A stretch of DNA of 64,000 bases from Balanoglossus misakiensis (Eukaryota; Hemichordata). Under the pieces are notes generated by a model that was not told the DNA's origin, searched no databases, and was given only the letters and a program-made list of their open reading frames with translations. The stretch is from NCBI GenBank assembly GCA_040954595.2, contig CM082578.2, forward strand, positions 17,546,001 through 17,610,000. Reading direction: 5' to 3'. Both the position numbers and the translations under genes were made by a program. Positions 11,701 through 26,700 of this stretch are shown here, one piece after another; position 1 is the first letter of the stretch; each line of letters begins with the position of its first letter.

Positions 11701-14700
11701 TTTGATAAGGATGTCGCGCCTGGTAATATTTAATACAGCCAGCTGTTAGAGTCTGAAATACAAATACATGCATACAGCGGCAAGAAATTGAATCTGAAAA
11801 TGCATATTAAGTGATCTCCGAAAACACAGATTGGAATATAGTGCTTACAAGTTGATTACCAGTACTTCCTGTAAAATGAACTTTCGTGACAAGCTCTATT
11901 TAATATTCAGCATGAAATTACCTATTATCATGGAAAGTGGCAATCTAGCATATCACGTATTTCACTTGAAGGGCCACCACATGGTCATTCAAAGACTCAG
12001 ACACGCCCTTTTAACCATATAAGGACATATGTAAATTACAGGTGAATGTATTCCTTCATTCTATCCGTGCTGATGTCACTTCTAATATTTCTTTAATATT
12101 TGTTTATTTCAAGGTTTCTACTTACATCAAGATATTTGCACAGAGTATGAAGGAGAAGAGAAGCTTGTCCTTTTCAAACAGTGATCTACAGACATTGCAG
12201 TACAGGTTGTAGGTGAAATGATCTGACAGATACCGCAATCTTCTATCCAGGATCTTGGATTTATTACTGAAATGAACATGGAATTAAATCATTATCAGTT
12301 TTGACAGTCATACAATACATAAAATGTATAGGAGTCCATCAAACATAAAATGACTTTGTTGCTATAAAGAGACATTTTGGAAGTGGGGGAGGGGGTCTAT
12401 GAAATGTCACCCACCTGTCGTGTATGGAACTGACAAAGAGATTGATAAACCACGTCAGTGAATACTGATACATGGGATCGATATTCGGCAAGTCTGTCAG
12501 ACAGAAGAACAGCACACTGGAGTGCTTGGCGATCGGACGATATCCGGCACGAGATTCTTCCAGTTTCTTTTCCGTTTCTTCAGCTATTTTCTGTTTCTTG
12601 GAGATTTCATCTGAGAGGACTTTTGAGGAGTCCAAGATCTGGATGGCCGACTCGTCCTCCAGGATGTTACCTTCTGATGAAGACAGTGTCTCCAGGATTT
12701 TGTCTTCAATTTCTTTCAGTTGTTTCTTGTTGGCTGCGCTTTGGACGATCAGCGCGTTTCTTTCTTCTTCTAACTCAGGTCTGAAAGATTAGAGTGTATT
12801 TGCAAGATTTTTAATATTGGTATGTCTGAGAAGGTCTGCATGTGACTATACTTTGGTATATATTATCCAGGGATATGCAGTCAACAGCTGGTCACCAGCA
12901 AAAACAGCCATTTTCTAGTCTTTTCTTGTACACTGGCAACTATTATCCTCCAAAAGAGGACACGCCCTTACATCTCTCAACACTTCATCACTTCAGTCCT
13001 TCATCAGTTTTTTTTTTTTTTTGCAATCTCCTTTTGATGTTCTCGACTTACCGTTCCTTAGCAACCACGATGCCAAGCAACTGATCTTCCAAACCTTCTG
13101 GCGTAATCATGAAATTCAGCAATGATACTTTGGTGGCCAGCTCTGGCAGATAATGTGGGTTTCGCAGTTTAGTTGTGATGTAGAATCGGAAGTCTCTCGA
13201 AAATTCAATCACATTTTCACCAAGTCGTATACAGTCAACGCCCCCTAAAAACAACCAGATATGGAAGAATATTAAACATGGAACACAGATTTAAAAAAAA
13301 TAACCACAGTGAGTTTAAATGGTTTTGATGTTTTCAATCATCAGAGCCTTTGTCGAAGAGTATATAAAACTTAAAATTACATACAAAACGAGCAGACACT
13401 CCTCAGTTTACCCTCTCAATACGTCATCAGAATACTATCATCACTGATAAAGCTTAAGGTCCCACAGAGTGACCACCTACCTTGTTTGAATGTCTGTTTC
13501 AGCAGGAGAGGTTCAAGTGAGGGATCCAACTCTTCACCGACATTCTCCAGAAGCAGAGGGTTGCCAAAAGTGATGCAGTTCTCCAAGGTTCTCATGTAGT
13601 CCGAGTCAGTGAGTTTGATGACACTCAGGTTGCTATCCCTCTCCATGTTCTTGGTCCACTTGTTGGCTTGGCCTTGTGGATCGATCATCAGTGGCCTTCA
13701 ATGGAAGAGAATGGTGTTGAGAGAATCAGAATGAGATGAACAGATATAACGAAAACATTGGGATGAAGCAATGAATCAAAGGTGCACAAAAAGCCTTGTA
13801 AAAAAGATCATGTGCACCCATTGCTTTCCACCCTCCCCAAAAAGACAAAACAAAACAACAACAATTTATGAAAAGACACAAGCAAGTACTCACCATCGTC
13901 TAGAGTTGGCTACAATCACACCATTGTCAATAGAAAAGTTGTCTGTAGGCAGACCAGCAATGTTCCAAGCACGTATCTTGACTGGATCACCCAGAACACG
14001 ACTTAGGGAGTATTCAGCTGAACAGGGAATATCCCTTTGCTGTATGGGATGAAAAAAAAGGGTATGGTTTGAATCCAAAATGCAGCAGTACTCATGTTAC
14101 CTTAGGTGTATCAAAAGTCAAATTCAGATATCAAAACCTGAGTTTTCATTAGATCAGACACAGGATTCTGTACATGAATGCTGACTCCTGCACCAACCTT
14201 GCAAGTGTTGCTCCAATCTTCTGTACAGAAGTGTCTGTACTGTGATGTAAAGGCACCCAGATAGGCGATTACACCGGACGATATCAGGACGTCACCGATC
14301 AAGTGATCGTAGGTGTGTTGCAAGTTTTGTGCAGCCATAGTCCATCTAGAAGTGGGAAAGACATGTGTGTTGGTGAACCACAGTACTGCACATACAATTG
14401 TACAATCCATGTTCTTTGATTGTGACTCTCATCATGTCCGTGTTATTGACAAAGTCAAGTCTTACCTGCTCTTTTCACCTCCAAGACCACCAATCAACTT
14501 CTCTGCTCTCACCAGTTTCTTTCCACAGAGGTCAACTTGAAATTCCAACTTCTCTTTCTTGTCGGTCATCTCAGCGAACTGTTTCTTCAGGGCAGCCAGT
14601 CTGTCCTGCACGGCCTTCAACTCGGCCCTCTTAGAATTCAGAATGGCCATAGTCTTAGCCAGCTGTTCCTCAGCTCCAGCCAGCTTGGCTTTCTTGGGAG

Positions 14701-17700
14701 CCACCACCTTGGCCACTCGGTCGTAGACCTCCATGGCAAGCGCCCATTTGCAGAGACCTTCAGCGGCGGAAGATGCCTTAGCCGCCTTGGCCGGGTCAAA
14801 GTCAGGGTTTGGTATGTATTCCTGGCGGATCTTCTTCATAACATGAACCTGTGGAGAATTAGAATTCACGTGCATGGTCAGTTTATGATGGTCACCTGTC
14901 TGAGAGGAGCCTGCTAGTTCTGGGAATGGGCTGCACACAGAGACTTCAACCTAATTCATCACCAGTTTAACTCTTATTCACCATCTAAGACAACAGGTTG
15001 GAATATTCCATTATAGCTACATAGGGGGAAAATCTAGAATAAGTGGGCACTTTACATATTCAACTTACAGGAATGTTGTCTTTGTCGTACACTTTTAGGT
15101 TGGCCAGGAAGCTCATGTCACCAAGCAGCTTTTTGGATGGTCCCCAATAATCCAGGATCTTGCCGCCAGTTCCAGCAGGGTCGTTGATCTTATCTGGTTT
15201 GATGTCAAGCAGTACGCAAATTGCTGCCATGACTATCTTTACACCGTTGGGTGGGCTCTTCATGGATTTGACAATGGTAATATCAGCAGGCTGAAATTAT
15301 TATAGAAGAAACAATAATTATAGGTATGAAGGAACTTTTGTTATCAAATGAATATAAATACTACAATCAGCTGAAATAAACTGTATGATTTCTGCCTTCA
15401 CTTCAAAGCAACCCTTCAAACCTCTATTAAATCCAAACCAGTGCCGCATCAAGATGACCTACCTTCAGAGTATCCAGTGCAGCCAATGCTGCTTCCAAGG
15501 CCGGAATGGCCTCAGCTAGATCACTTTCACATTCATCCTTCAAAGCCTGAGCCTCAGATGCTTGTCCATTGGCTATCTCCTCTTCTTTAGCCACTTGTTC
15601 TGAGGTTGCTGCCACTTCAATGGTCTCTTTGTCAATGACCTGAAAAACCACATCATATGCAGAGTGAAAAATCAGCTGCCAAGCTTTTTTCTTAACACAA
15701 AGCGTTCAACAGAAGGATTGAAACTATTAGTAATCTTCTTTTTGATTTCAAACAAAATTTGATGAGTCTCTGGTTTCAGTGAAATCTAAACCACCCATTA
15801 ATGACAATGAGTTGCTTTGTTTTTCTGTACACAATTTATTTTCCATTAATACAGCAAAATGCACTTCGTGGAGAGCTGTTGAACAAAAACTACACACCCA
15901 GTACTTTGTCATATTTGCTCAGTTGCAAGGAAACATTTCAACACAGAGAGTTTTTAGCGCACACATATAAACCATTGATCTTGAGTCTCTGTATCAGAGC
16001 CCCTTGCACTCACCTTCATCATGCGTTCATTCTCTGCAGCTGTCTCCACCAACTGGGGTTGTAGGTCTTGTAGTTCCTTCTGCATGGATTCTACCTGGGA
16101 GCCGGCAAATGCCAGTTTCTCCAGACCGACTTCGTATCTCCTCTTGGCCTTCATGGTCTCGTCTCTCTTCTGTGACAGCAGGGTCTTGAACGACGCAATC
16201 AACTCCAAGTAGCTGGTAGGGGTCACATAGTTGTGTCGCCCAAGTTCTTCCAAGTATCTGGTTGGTGGAAGGAAACACATTGAATGTCATATTGTGAAGA
16301 TGAAATTAGGATTCATGTTAATAACTGGATGATCTGTTCTCTTTGAACACTGGTTTGGGAGAAAGGTACCATAGTATTGTTGCCACTTTGCCAATTATTT
16401 TCCTACATGCAACAGCCAGAGAGTCAAACATTATCTCTTGATTCATGAATCCAGAAACCACCACTTCATAAGCTTAGACATTTTTTCTCTCTCCAAAACT
16501 CACTTTGTGGAGAGTTCCCTGGCACTGGTGTGGAAGTGTTTGCAAATCTGTACCACTTCGTGTCTCTCATTGTCCTCCATCTCAACAGTTTCCAAGAATT
16601 TGTTTGCAACTCTGGTCAGGGCATCTTCCGGCCAAGCCTATACATCAACATGAAATAAATGTAATGTGTAATGTTTATCATAACACTGGTTACATTGAGA
16701 TTGAACATTTGAACAGGGTGTGGCTATGTCTCATCTTGGAAATATATAAACAGTGAATAGAACACAGTATTGCCATGCATTGATAAAGTATCTTCTAAAT
16801 TACCCAGTTGATAATAACTAAAGACAGCAGATTAGGAAGAGTATATTTATGTCTTCCTCATGTAAACTGTAGTTAATACACCCTGTTCTGTGTAAAAGTG
16901 ACCAGATCAGACTACTGCAACATACCTGGAACCAATCAATCGTACAACAGTTGATCAGAGATGGGAACTGTCGCAATCTGTTTCGGAAAGCGTCACCGAT
17001 CGGCGAGAATGCAATCACGATGTGTAGCAGCTCCTTGCAGCGCTTGACAAAGAAATTGAACATGGCCAACGGGCTGAAGTCGGCATTTTTGTCTCCGGCC
17101 GCCATGACAGGACGCACAGCTTCCATGATCTCCTGTTTCTCGTCCACGGCGTAGAGGTTGGGTACCTCTCCAGTGTTGAGTAAATTGTCAATGTCTTCCA
17201 AGAAGGATTCCTCCTTGATTTGAGTGTCCGAGATCAGAAATACAGTGGGTTTACCCAGGGCACCAGCAGTCTTCAAAACAGCCTATGCATAATAAAGAAA
17301 ACAACCGAATGATATTAAATAATGGAATGTTGAGGAGGGGACTTAGAATTGGCAATAATCTTGCAATTAATATTGATAGCAATGTGTTCATGGAGGTGAG
17401 ACAGGTCATATGAAATGAAATTACCCTGATTTTTGCTGATGGATTTTTACCAGCAGGAATACATCTACTGAGAAACTGGAATAGCTAGGAAGTGTAGTCT
17501 TGATGAATTATTCAATGTGGTCAAACTAATTGACACCAATCTTACCTTGAGATCTTCTCTCCACTCCACATGACCATAGGTCTTGGAGATCTCAGGTTGG
17601 AATATGTTGTATTCAGCCATAGCCGTGGCCAGCCTGGTGAGTGATTGACGACCACTGCCACCAACACCGACCAGCAAGGCATTGCCACCAGGCTGCTTGA

Positions 17701-20700
17701 TAACACGACTGATACGCGACAGATGCTCCAGAACGTATCTGTGGGAGTACAACACCAGATGTCAGAAAAACCAAAGCTCAGCTGTTACCAATTTTCAAAA
17801 TGGGATGTACCAGTATCTGGTAAATTCTGATGGATGTACTTGAACACTGAAAATACTGGAGGTGCCTTGTCTTGGTTAATTTACCTGAAGATGACTAAAT
17901 TCATGGCTGTTTTGTGCGTCTGGTTGTATTCATCCAACTGGGTCTCCACCACGTGGTAGAAATCGTCAATGGACTTGACCTCCTCGTAGACTCTCTCCTC
18001 AGCTTCAGCGTCGGGTCGCATGTAATCACCAAACATCAAACTTCTCATGTCATCCTCCTTGACCAGGGCACCGTCCACAGTCAGGTGATCAAAGACAGTA
18101 TCAAAGTTGTCCTTGAACAGCTCCTTGACGAGCTCCTTACACAGGCTGCAAGAGTCATCGGGTTGGAGGAATCAGAATGAATAAAATGATGACTACACTC
18201 TTCACGCTCGCTACACTGATTTTTGTCAGTTTGTGTACACAGAGATTCTTTGTATGCTTGATAGAATTCCAATTTTCAACGTACATGAATCATTCATATG
18301 CCTTATTTTATTTAACTGGGGAATTAACATACAATGGTGAACACTAAATTATAGACTTACTTGAATAACCAGTTTCTGTCAACATCATCAATCAGACGAT
18401 CATAGAATACACGGAAGACTTCGTGTACCCACAACCTGGAAAACAGAAACACAGAATATTGAAAACAAAATTTACTTGTCATGAACGTTTTAAAATGTAG
18501 TGTTTTTGTGAATGTAACTTAACAGAAAAGAACAATCACTTTATCAACCAACCATATATTGGATGAAAAAGAATATTTTGTGGAAAAAAATAAGTTGCAT
18601 TGCAACCTACCTAGTGAATGTTCGTTTGTTTTCCACCACAGATTTCTTGACCATCAGCACACCATTGATAACACGGGAGAAATCTCTCAAGTTGAACACA
18701 TAGTGAGACTTGGCTGGTGTGGGCAACAGGTTGTCCATGGCCTGCTTGTAGACTTGCATTGTGGCTTGTACTATGACGTTACCAGCCGTGTAGAAATCAG
18801 TAGGGAATTCATTGGTCTGTAGAAGTAGTACAGCGAAATATATCATGTTATTTATTAAAATTAATTATTCCAATCTTTTGTTGAGAGACACAATACATCT
18901 ATATCACTTCAAAATCTTCTGTGTGAAGAGTGTGTCTCAGATCACTCACCCTGAGATAGAAGCTGACAATGCTTGAGAAAATCTTCTGCATGGACTCATC
19001 ACTGAAGGTGGTCTGTGAGATGACATTGAAATGACGGATGAAACGCGGAGTGACTGGATTTCTGCCACCACCAGGTGGACCCATGGCGGCCAAGAACTGA
19101 ATGTCCACAAGTGTTATCTTGGAGGTGTCTTTCTTGTCAAACCTGAAAATAGAAAACAACACAGAATTCTTAAATATATTGAAAAAAACAATCTGTGATC
19201 ACCTTTTCTTGACAAATGTATCAAAGTTATCAGCAGTCACTGAGACCGTACTTTGAAAGATTAGAAAGGGATCAACGATGACAACCACTGTATTTCATGA
19301 ACGCCAAGTAACACTGTGTATCACATATTCAGGCTGTTATTATAGTGCACATAAAAAGGTACCTACCAGTTTTTGTGATCAAAGAATTGTCTCAACAGTT
19401 CAATGGGTGGCTGGGCTCCATACACCTCTCTGGCCGGCATATTCATGTCATCAACAAATATGAGACACTTCTTCCCCATGGGTGGTCCGTACATACCTTT
19501 GCGTCTCTTGTCCAGTTTGGACATGATGATGTCCTACGCAGATTAAAAAAAACAACAAAAAACACTGTTTTAGTCTCCTTTGGACATACATACTTCACTT
19601 GACTTACGAACTGGACCAGAAAGTTTACAAATAGCTATTCCTTGTGTGTGTGTTCAACTTTGCTTTGGTATAAGTTTTGCAGTGACTCGGAAATGATTCT
19701 GGTGTTTTCATCAATGATGGGTTTAAACAACTTTTGAGACATTCTTCTCACCTGTGTCTGGTTAGCACTGGTCTGAGCTGAGAAATTGACAAACAATGGC
19801 AAGTACTCATCCTTGGAGAGATCATTCATTAATTTGTCTTTCACGTAGACACTCTTGCCGGTACCAGTTGGTCCAACAAAGAGAACAGCCCTGTAGAAAG
19901 AAAGTGGTTGGTGTTATGTGCAACAATATTGGTGATGATAATAGTCATTTGAATGTCACCAATCATGAGAGCATTATCACAAATCAATCATATCTACACC
20001 TATGTTCTCTATCACCCAATGACCTACAATGATCCAATGAAAATATCATATCAAATTGTGATGATGATGGATGGATTGACATTGGTGTACATGTATTTGT
20101 ACATGCAAGGAGTCTGAATGATCACACTCTCACCTTTGGTGTTTGATCATCAAATCCATGAGATATGTGTATCTTGCAGTGTCAACAGTGGGTACTATGA
20201 TATCTTGGGGTTTCATTCCGGGACCACCGATCTCCTTGTTCCGGATGGTTTCGTTCCAGTGGACCCATCGCCCGCGAGCCTTGAACTGGAATTGAAATGA
20301 GTTTTTTTTTTTAAATCATGATCATCACACACACAAAATTGCACACACAGTTGCTTGGATGCTGCATCGTAAGTTTGATTGGATTTCTCACTTGATTTGT
20401 GAAACCCAGGGACTTCTTTTACAAAACAAGACAAGCACCAAATAAAAAAGCTCTCAAGTTTTCTGGTTTTGTTTCGTGAAACATCCGTACCTCAAACATG
20501 TAGTCATATACTGTGCCTTCTGGAGGCATTGGCACCTCGATCTTGCCGACCTCACTTGGAATTGGAGGCAAGTCTTCAGCTTTGCCGGTCAACATCTCGC
20601 GGAAGTGATGGTCAAACTTCACCTGTCCATCGTTGTCTGTGCTTGCGCCAATTGACCACGTCAGGGAAAAGAAGAATGTCGACTGCAATACAAATAAATG

Positions 20701-23700
20701 AAAAGAAATGAAGTTGAGTGGTGATTGTGATCAGCTGGTGTAAAAAGTTAGGATGGATGAGTCATCTCAAATGCCATTCCTGTTTAGTTTCCTTTCTCAT
20801 TCAGCTCTGCCTCGACTGTTATGTAGAGAAATACAAAACACAAAAAAATTTAAATAAAAATGACGAAAAATGACAAGGTCAAGTTTAAATTTGCAAAGAA
20901 ATGATGCATAACTTACGAGAATCCAGATTTTCATATATTTGGGATCAATCTCTCCAGCTTTGTGTTCCTCAAGAAGCATTTCAATCATATACATCAAAGA
21001 TTTGACCAAATTACTCGAGCTGGAAGGTACATATTCCTGTAGGATGATAAAAAAAATGTGTTGAGAAAATATTAAAATGTCCATGATTGGGGAAACAAAG
21101 TCACAATTCTTGGGTGGAAACAACATGGCCTAAAACTGTGTGACAGTCTCGATGAGAACATACTATGTCTTTTTTTACCTTGCAGTTTCTATGATGGAAG
21201 TCGAGCAGTGGAGCCACCAGCCATCCGAAGAGTGCCCTCAGCAGTGCCTCTTCTTTCCTCATATACTCAGGAATTTCATTGTACCACGATTCAACAAGTG
21301 GCTCCCATCCCAGCTGACCCGGTTCCAAGTAGATCATACCGCAGCGACTGACTGTCGCGGGCTGTGCAGGGGGGGGGGGGGGGGGGGGGGGAGAAGAAGA
21401 TTGATAAGTTGACTTCTTTAGTGGAATTAGGACTTTACACTGGAAAACCTTGGCCAAAGTTACATTGAGCAACATTTTATTTATCATACATAAGCATGTA
21501 AAGGCACAACATCGGCATATACATAAGTAAACATTTATGATGGGTTGTTGGGTTGAGGGGGTTTGGAGGTAAAAGAGAAATTTGGCCAGTATGTGATTCC
21601 ATCAATGCAATGTGCAGACTTACCGAGGCCTGTGACAGATCCATAGTTTCAAAGATGAGACTCATGGAGTTGGACATCTGAATGATTTCACCGCTCATCA
21701 GACACAGCTTCTTGTTGTCGTCCAGCACAGTGTTCATACTTTCGATCCACAGAGTGTCGATGGGACCGTCAAACACCACCCATTTGCGGTCTGGGTTCTC
21801 GGCCGAGGCAAACTCACGGAATGTGTTGGCCACCACACCATCAGTCCACTGTAACAGCACAATGTTTGGTTTTAGTGACAGTTTTATATGTTTGTAAAGA
21901 CCAAGTTTTACTGTGAAAATACATCGTTAAAACTCCATGTGTGGGGCGTAGGGAGTTGTCAAGTGAAGGGGTAGGGGTGAAATCCATCGCTTGAGGAACT
22001 TAACAGAGAATGCCTCAAGCGACGAACTATCCAGTCCAGGTACAGGTTGGGGGGACATAATCTTCACATTTTATAACAGTACACTCAGGGTATATCAAAG
22101 CAAACTTCAGGCTTCTTTAAACTCCAATCATACACTGGAATTCATGCAATTTCAGTGCATTTTTTTATTGGCAGAGTAGGAGTGATGTGCATGTAATTTC
22201 CATTGCAAAAACGAAGGAACACTCGGAGAAAGGGATTTAAATTACACAGTTCTTGACATCCATGCTGACATTACTGGTAAATCATAAAATCCCGCAAATC
22301 TCACCGTACGAGAGCCTGGTTCGAGAGTTGACATGATCTTCCATTTGGAAATTTGTGTTTAGATTGAGAGTAGATTATTAGCATAATGATTATGATACCA
22401 CAGATGAACTCAAGGCACTAGCGTCTGTACTTATCAGCTTAGAAACCTGATGTTTTTTCTGCTGTACTTTGATATGTGAGTAAATCGTGACCACCGTCAT
22501 GTTACTTGAATACTTTATAATACACTAAGATATGACATATGAGGCGACATTGAAAAACACAAAGGATGAAGACTACACACTCATGGTAGTGAAATGAACA
22601 TCATCTCTGAAAGTTAAAAAAATATCAGTATCTTTTCAAAAGTCACAATGAAGCTGTCACTTAAATATCCCACTGCAGACATCTACGCTCGATACGAGAG
22701 ACACTCTGTAACCCTTTCTGTTGACTCACCTCGTGAGAGACAGGATCAAACTGGCCAAAGAGCTGACCCATGGTGACGGCTTTAGGATTGATGGTTCGGT
22801 AGATCACTTTCTCTTCCTCGTTGAGTTCCCTCTCGTTCAGAAGCGTCAACGCGTCTGCCAACACGTGTAATACCGACGTCTTGCCAGAGAATGGCTCACC
22901 CACCAACATGAATCTGAAAATGTAGATTTGATGAGCTTTTGGACTGGCTTCGTTGTCTTGACTGGCGAGAGTGCATGAACAAACTGAATATATGCTACAC
23001 GCAAACTGATACCACTGTAGTGCATCCTCAAATATAAAAACAACTCATTTCTTCAAAGCTGACAGGTTCCCCCCCCCCCCCCCCAAGAGACTTGTAGTCC
23101 ACTTACCCGTGTCTGACTATCATCATTTCATAGGTCTGGATAATCTTCTCTCTGAACACATCAACAAACTGCACGTTGTGTTTCTTGCACATTTCTTCTA
23201 CTGCTTCCAGGAAGACCCGGTAGTCGGCTTCCGGCAGCTCCACTCCCGGGAATAAATCGGAGACGATTCCCTCGAAGAGCGGGATGTCGTGGGACAAGAA
23301 CTTTGGTCTGTTGACATCAATGATGGACCTCAGTAGCTGTGGAAAAATGATGTTCCCATGTTATTTTAAATCATTTTAAATAAACTAACAAAACACAATG
23401 ATATGAATGGAAGCATTTCTTGCAAGAGTGAGTCGTTACTTTATACAAATTGGCACTCTGTCACACTTACCAGAATGTCTTCATTCTCATCCGGGAATTT
23501 CAATTTGAGATTTCCAGCAGCTACTAAAACTGCCTTGACAGCCCTCATGCCGTAGTCGTAGTGAAACTGGGATGACAGCTGTTCTGAGCACAGACGGTAT
23601 GTCATCACAATCTTGACGGCCAGATTGCGGGCATCGATGAAACCAAAGGAGTAGAGAGAAATCTCTCCGATCATGGCATAGTCTGGTACCATCATGGCCA

Positions 23701-26700
23701 CAGTTCGGAACAGCACCTAGAATTTAAAAACAATTTCTTTGAAATTAAAATTCTGTTATGATACATATTTGATAGTTTTGACCTTTGATACTGCAAGGTA
23801 ACCATTACTACTGGTAATATGCACATAAATAAACTTCTACATGGTGTTTGTACGATTTACAAACAGTCTCACAATCATTTAATATTATTTCTACATTTCA
23901 TTGCAAACTAAATCTTGACTCACCTTGAGGTTGTCAGGTAATTCAGAACGTCCAGCATAGCCTGGGTTCATGGTGATAGCCACAAAACAGTTGGGGTTCA
24001 AGACAAGGTCAGTGCCTTCAAAGGAGAAGATCTCAGCATGGTCCATCACAGCTCTTTGGATACACAGAATCTAGAAGATCAAAATGGAAATAATATATGA
24101 TGAATTGATATTAAATCAAATTAGTAACAACCACTGCATAATAAACTCATTTGCTTGTTTGTTTGTTTTCGTCTAGATTTCAGCTGCATAAACAATGGAC
24201 ATTGCCTGAATTGAAATCCTGTGTACGTTGAAGAGTTTAATTATTTCTCTATGCTCTGTTACACTAACCTGTTGGGCAACCACTGACAACACTTCCAGTT
24301 CAATTCTGTTGAACTCATCAAAGCACGCCCAGGCACCAGACGACGCCAGTCCCTTGAAGAACTTGCTCATGGCCAGATAGTCCAGACCATCGGAGCAGTT
24401 GAACACAACACACTGCACGGCCAAGGCTTTGGCCAAATCTTTGGTGGTCTCTGTCTTGCCTGTGCCTGCAGGACCTTCCGGAGCTCCTCCCAAATTCAAA
24501 TGGAATGCACCCACCAGGGTACGGTAGCAACGATCTGTGAGTGGTGTGATGACCAATCTGTAGAGGAGCAAATGCATTATGAGTGGCAATTTAGAAAATT
24601 CAGTGAACTTTACCATATCTTGTCTCCATGAGTAAACAAGTATTTGCACCCTGTAACAATATAACTTAAGTGGGCCCTGATTCTAAATTGTCAGACTACA
24701 TGTACTTCTCAGTTTAAATGATTCAAAATCTGTAAAACTAGTCCAGAGCATCACTCACTCACTAAATGTCATGCCTTACCTTCCAGAGTTACCAAGGTAT
24801 TCATTTGCATACTTGACAGTGGCATTAGTAATTCTGACCACGCCCTGTTTCAGTTCACCCTTCTGTTCCCAGTAATATCTCAGCTGGGCCAACCAGTTGA
24901 AGTCGTTCTCAGAGGTCACACCTGTTGAATTCAAAAGAAATAACATACTAAGGGTAAGCCACATGTGAGGCAGGGTGACATAAAGCATTGTGTGTGTTGC
25001 AATGGTTCAGAATATCTTGCTGATGTTCACTTGAAGGAAGAATGTATGAAACTGTACCTTTCTTCACCATATCGACAACAACATCTCTGGCATGCACATC
25101 AATGACAACCAGCGCTCCCAGCGTTATACGTGTCTGTTTGGACAGCTTGCCTCTCACAAGCTGAACGATGTCTGCCAGCTGAAGTCTCAGCTTCTCCAGG
25201 TACTCCGACAGTCCCTGGGGGCCAGCACGGATGGCTTCATGCACCTCCATGGTCCAGTACATCTGAGACACGCAAAGCACGACTTGACCAGGCCACTCCT
25301 GCACCCAGTCCTCACGGGCCTCGATCGCATAGGCTTCATACGCTGCCTCGATGACGTCTCTGACACTCATCAGCATCACATCCTGCACCTGCAGCAGCCA
25401 CTTTTCCACAGCCCCGCGCGCCTCGGACGTCGAGATGATGGAGCTCAACTTGACCCGCTCGCCCTCACTACTGAACATGGCCGAGATGTCCAGGGTCGGA
25501 GAGAACTCCAGTTTGGCGATGCCTTCAAAGCATTTCTTGAGATGAGGTTGAACACGCAGTGGGTCTTTGGTTTCGGAAAGGATTTCCAGCATTTCGTCAT
25601 TGGACAAGAAGAAGAATCTGCACAGGACAAACAAACAAACATAAATCTTATGAAGAGCAGTCAATGTAGCCTGGGTACTACAATGGATATGTACATTAGT
25701 GTACACTGTCCCTGTGTTTGAACAGAATTGATCACTTACCTTGGGAAGAACAAACGTTTCTTTTCCAAGTAGGCATTCAGTCCCTTCATGATTCTGTCTA
25801 ATAAATTGTTACTGTCAAGAAGTTTCTCCAAAAGTCCTGCCAGGGAAGTTGCAACCATCACCTATGAGACATCAAAATGGTATTGTATGTTTAAATTATT
25901 ATGTTCATACTGATACATGTATGTACTACAGACTGAAATCTGCCCAAAATAACATCAGCAGTCTTTGCCTGGCCCTGCATTCTCACCTTGGCATCTTTGC
26001 TGGTATGTTTCATCACATCCTTCCAATTCCTATCCACCGTCTGGAAGAGACGTCCCTCCTCTGGCATCTGTTGCATGATGTCTTCTGAACTGAAGATGGG
26101 TTCCAGGTACAACCACTGGGCCTGTACTTTCAGCCACTCATCGATGGTTTCCTGCACCCGGATCAGTTTCTCTTCCCATTCCTGGGTGGAAATTATAACA
26201 CAGGGGCGTTAAATATTTTATACACTGGAATGTTGGCAGCAGGTACACCACAAATTCTGTCACTTGACTTAGACACAATTCATACACCATATCAAAGACA
26301 ACACTGGCTGTGAGTTGAGGTAGAGTTATTACCTTGATTTCCTTCTCGAACGGCTTGATGAAAGGAGACCCCCTCATGGTCTGTGTTTTAACAATCTGAT
26401 CGTCTAGCACAGTCTGAATATCGTCAACTGATGCAAGGATCTTCACACCAGTGTCTCTGTAGTCCACTAAATTGAAGTCAATGTCTTCCCACTCATCCAC
26501 CATCTTGGTCAAAGCCTTCTCCAAGGAATATTCCTGGAATACATGGAAGTGTTTTGTAAGTAATGCGGTACATATTTGGATTCATAAATGTGCCAGAAAT
26601 CCTCCGTCAACATATACATCATTCATGTAAATGTCTGACTGTACCACAAAATCCCTTACCTTGCTGGCAGCAGCACTGATGTTTTCAAATTGTTCCATGA

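Noticed and set aside
25092-25721. 209-codon plus-strand open frame
   Set aside because: It is antisense to a large DNAH12 linker exon (about 25056-25620) whose minus-strand frame shows strong dynein homology. The plus frame has no domain.
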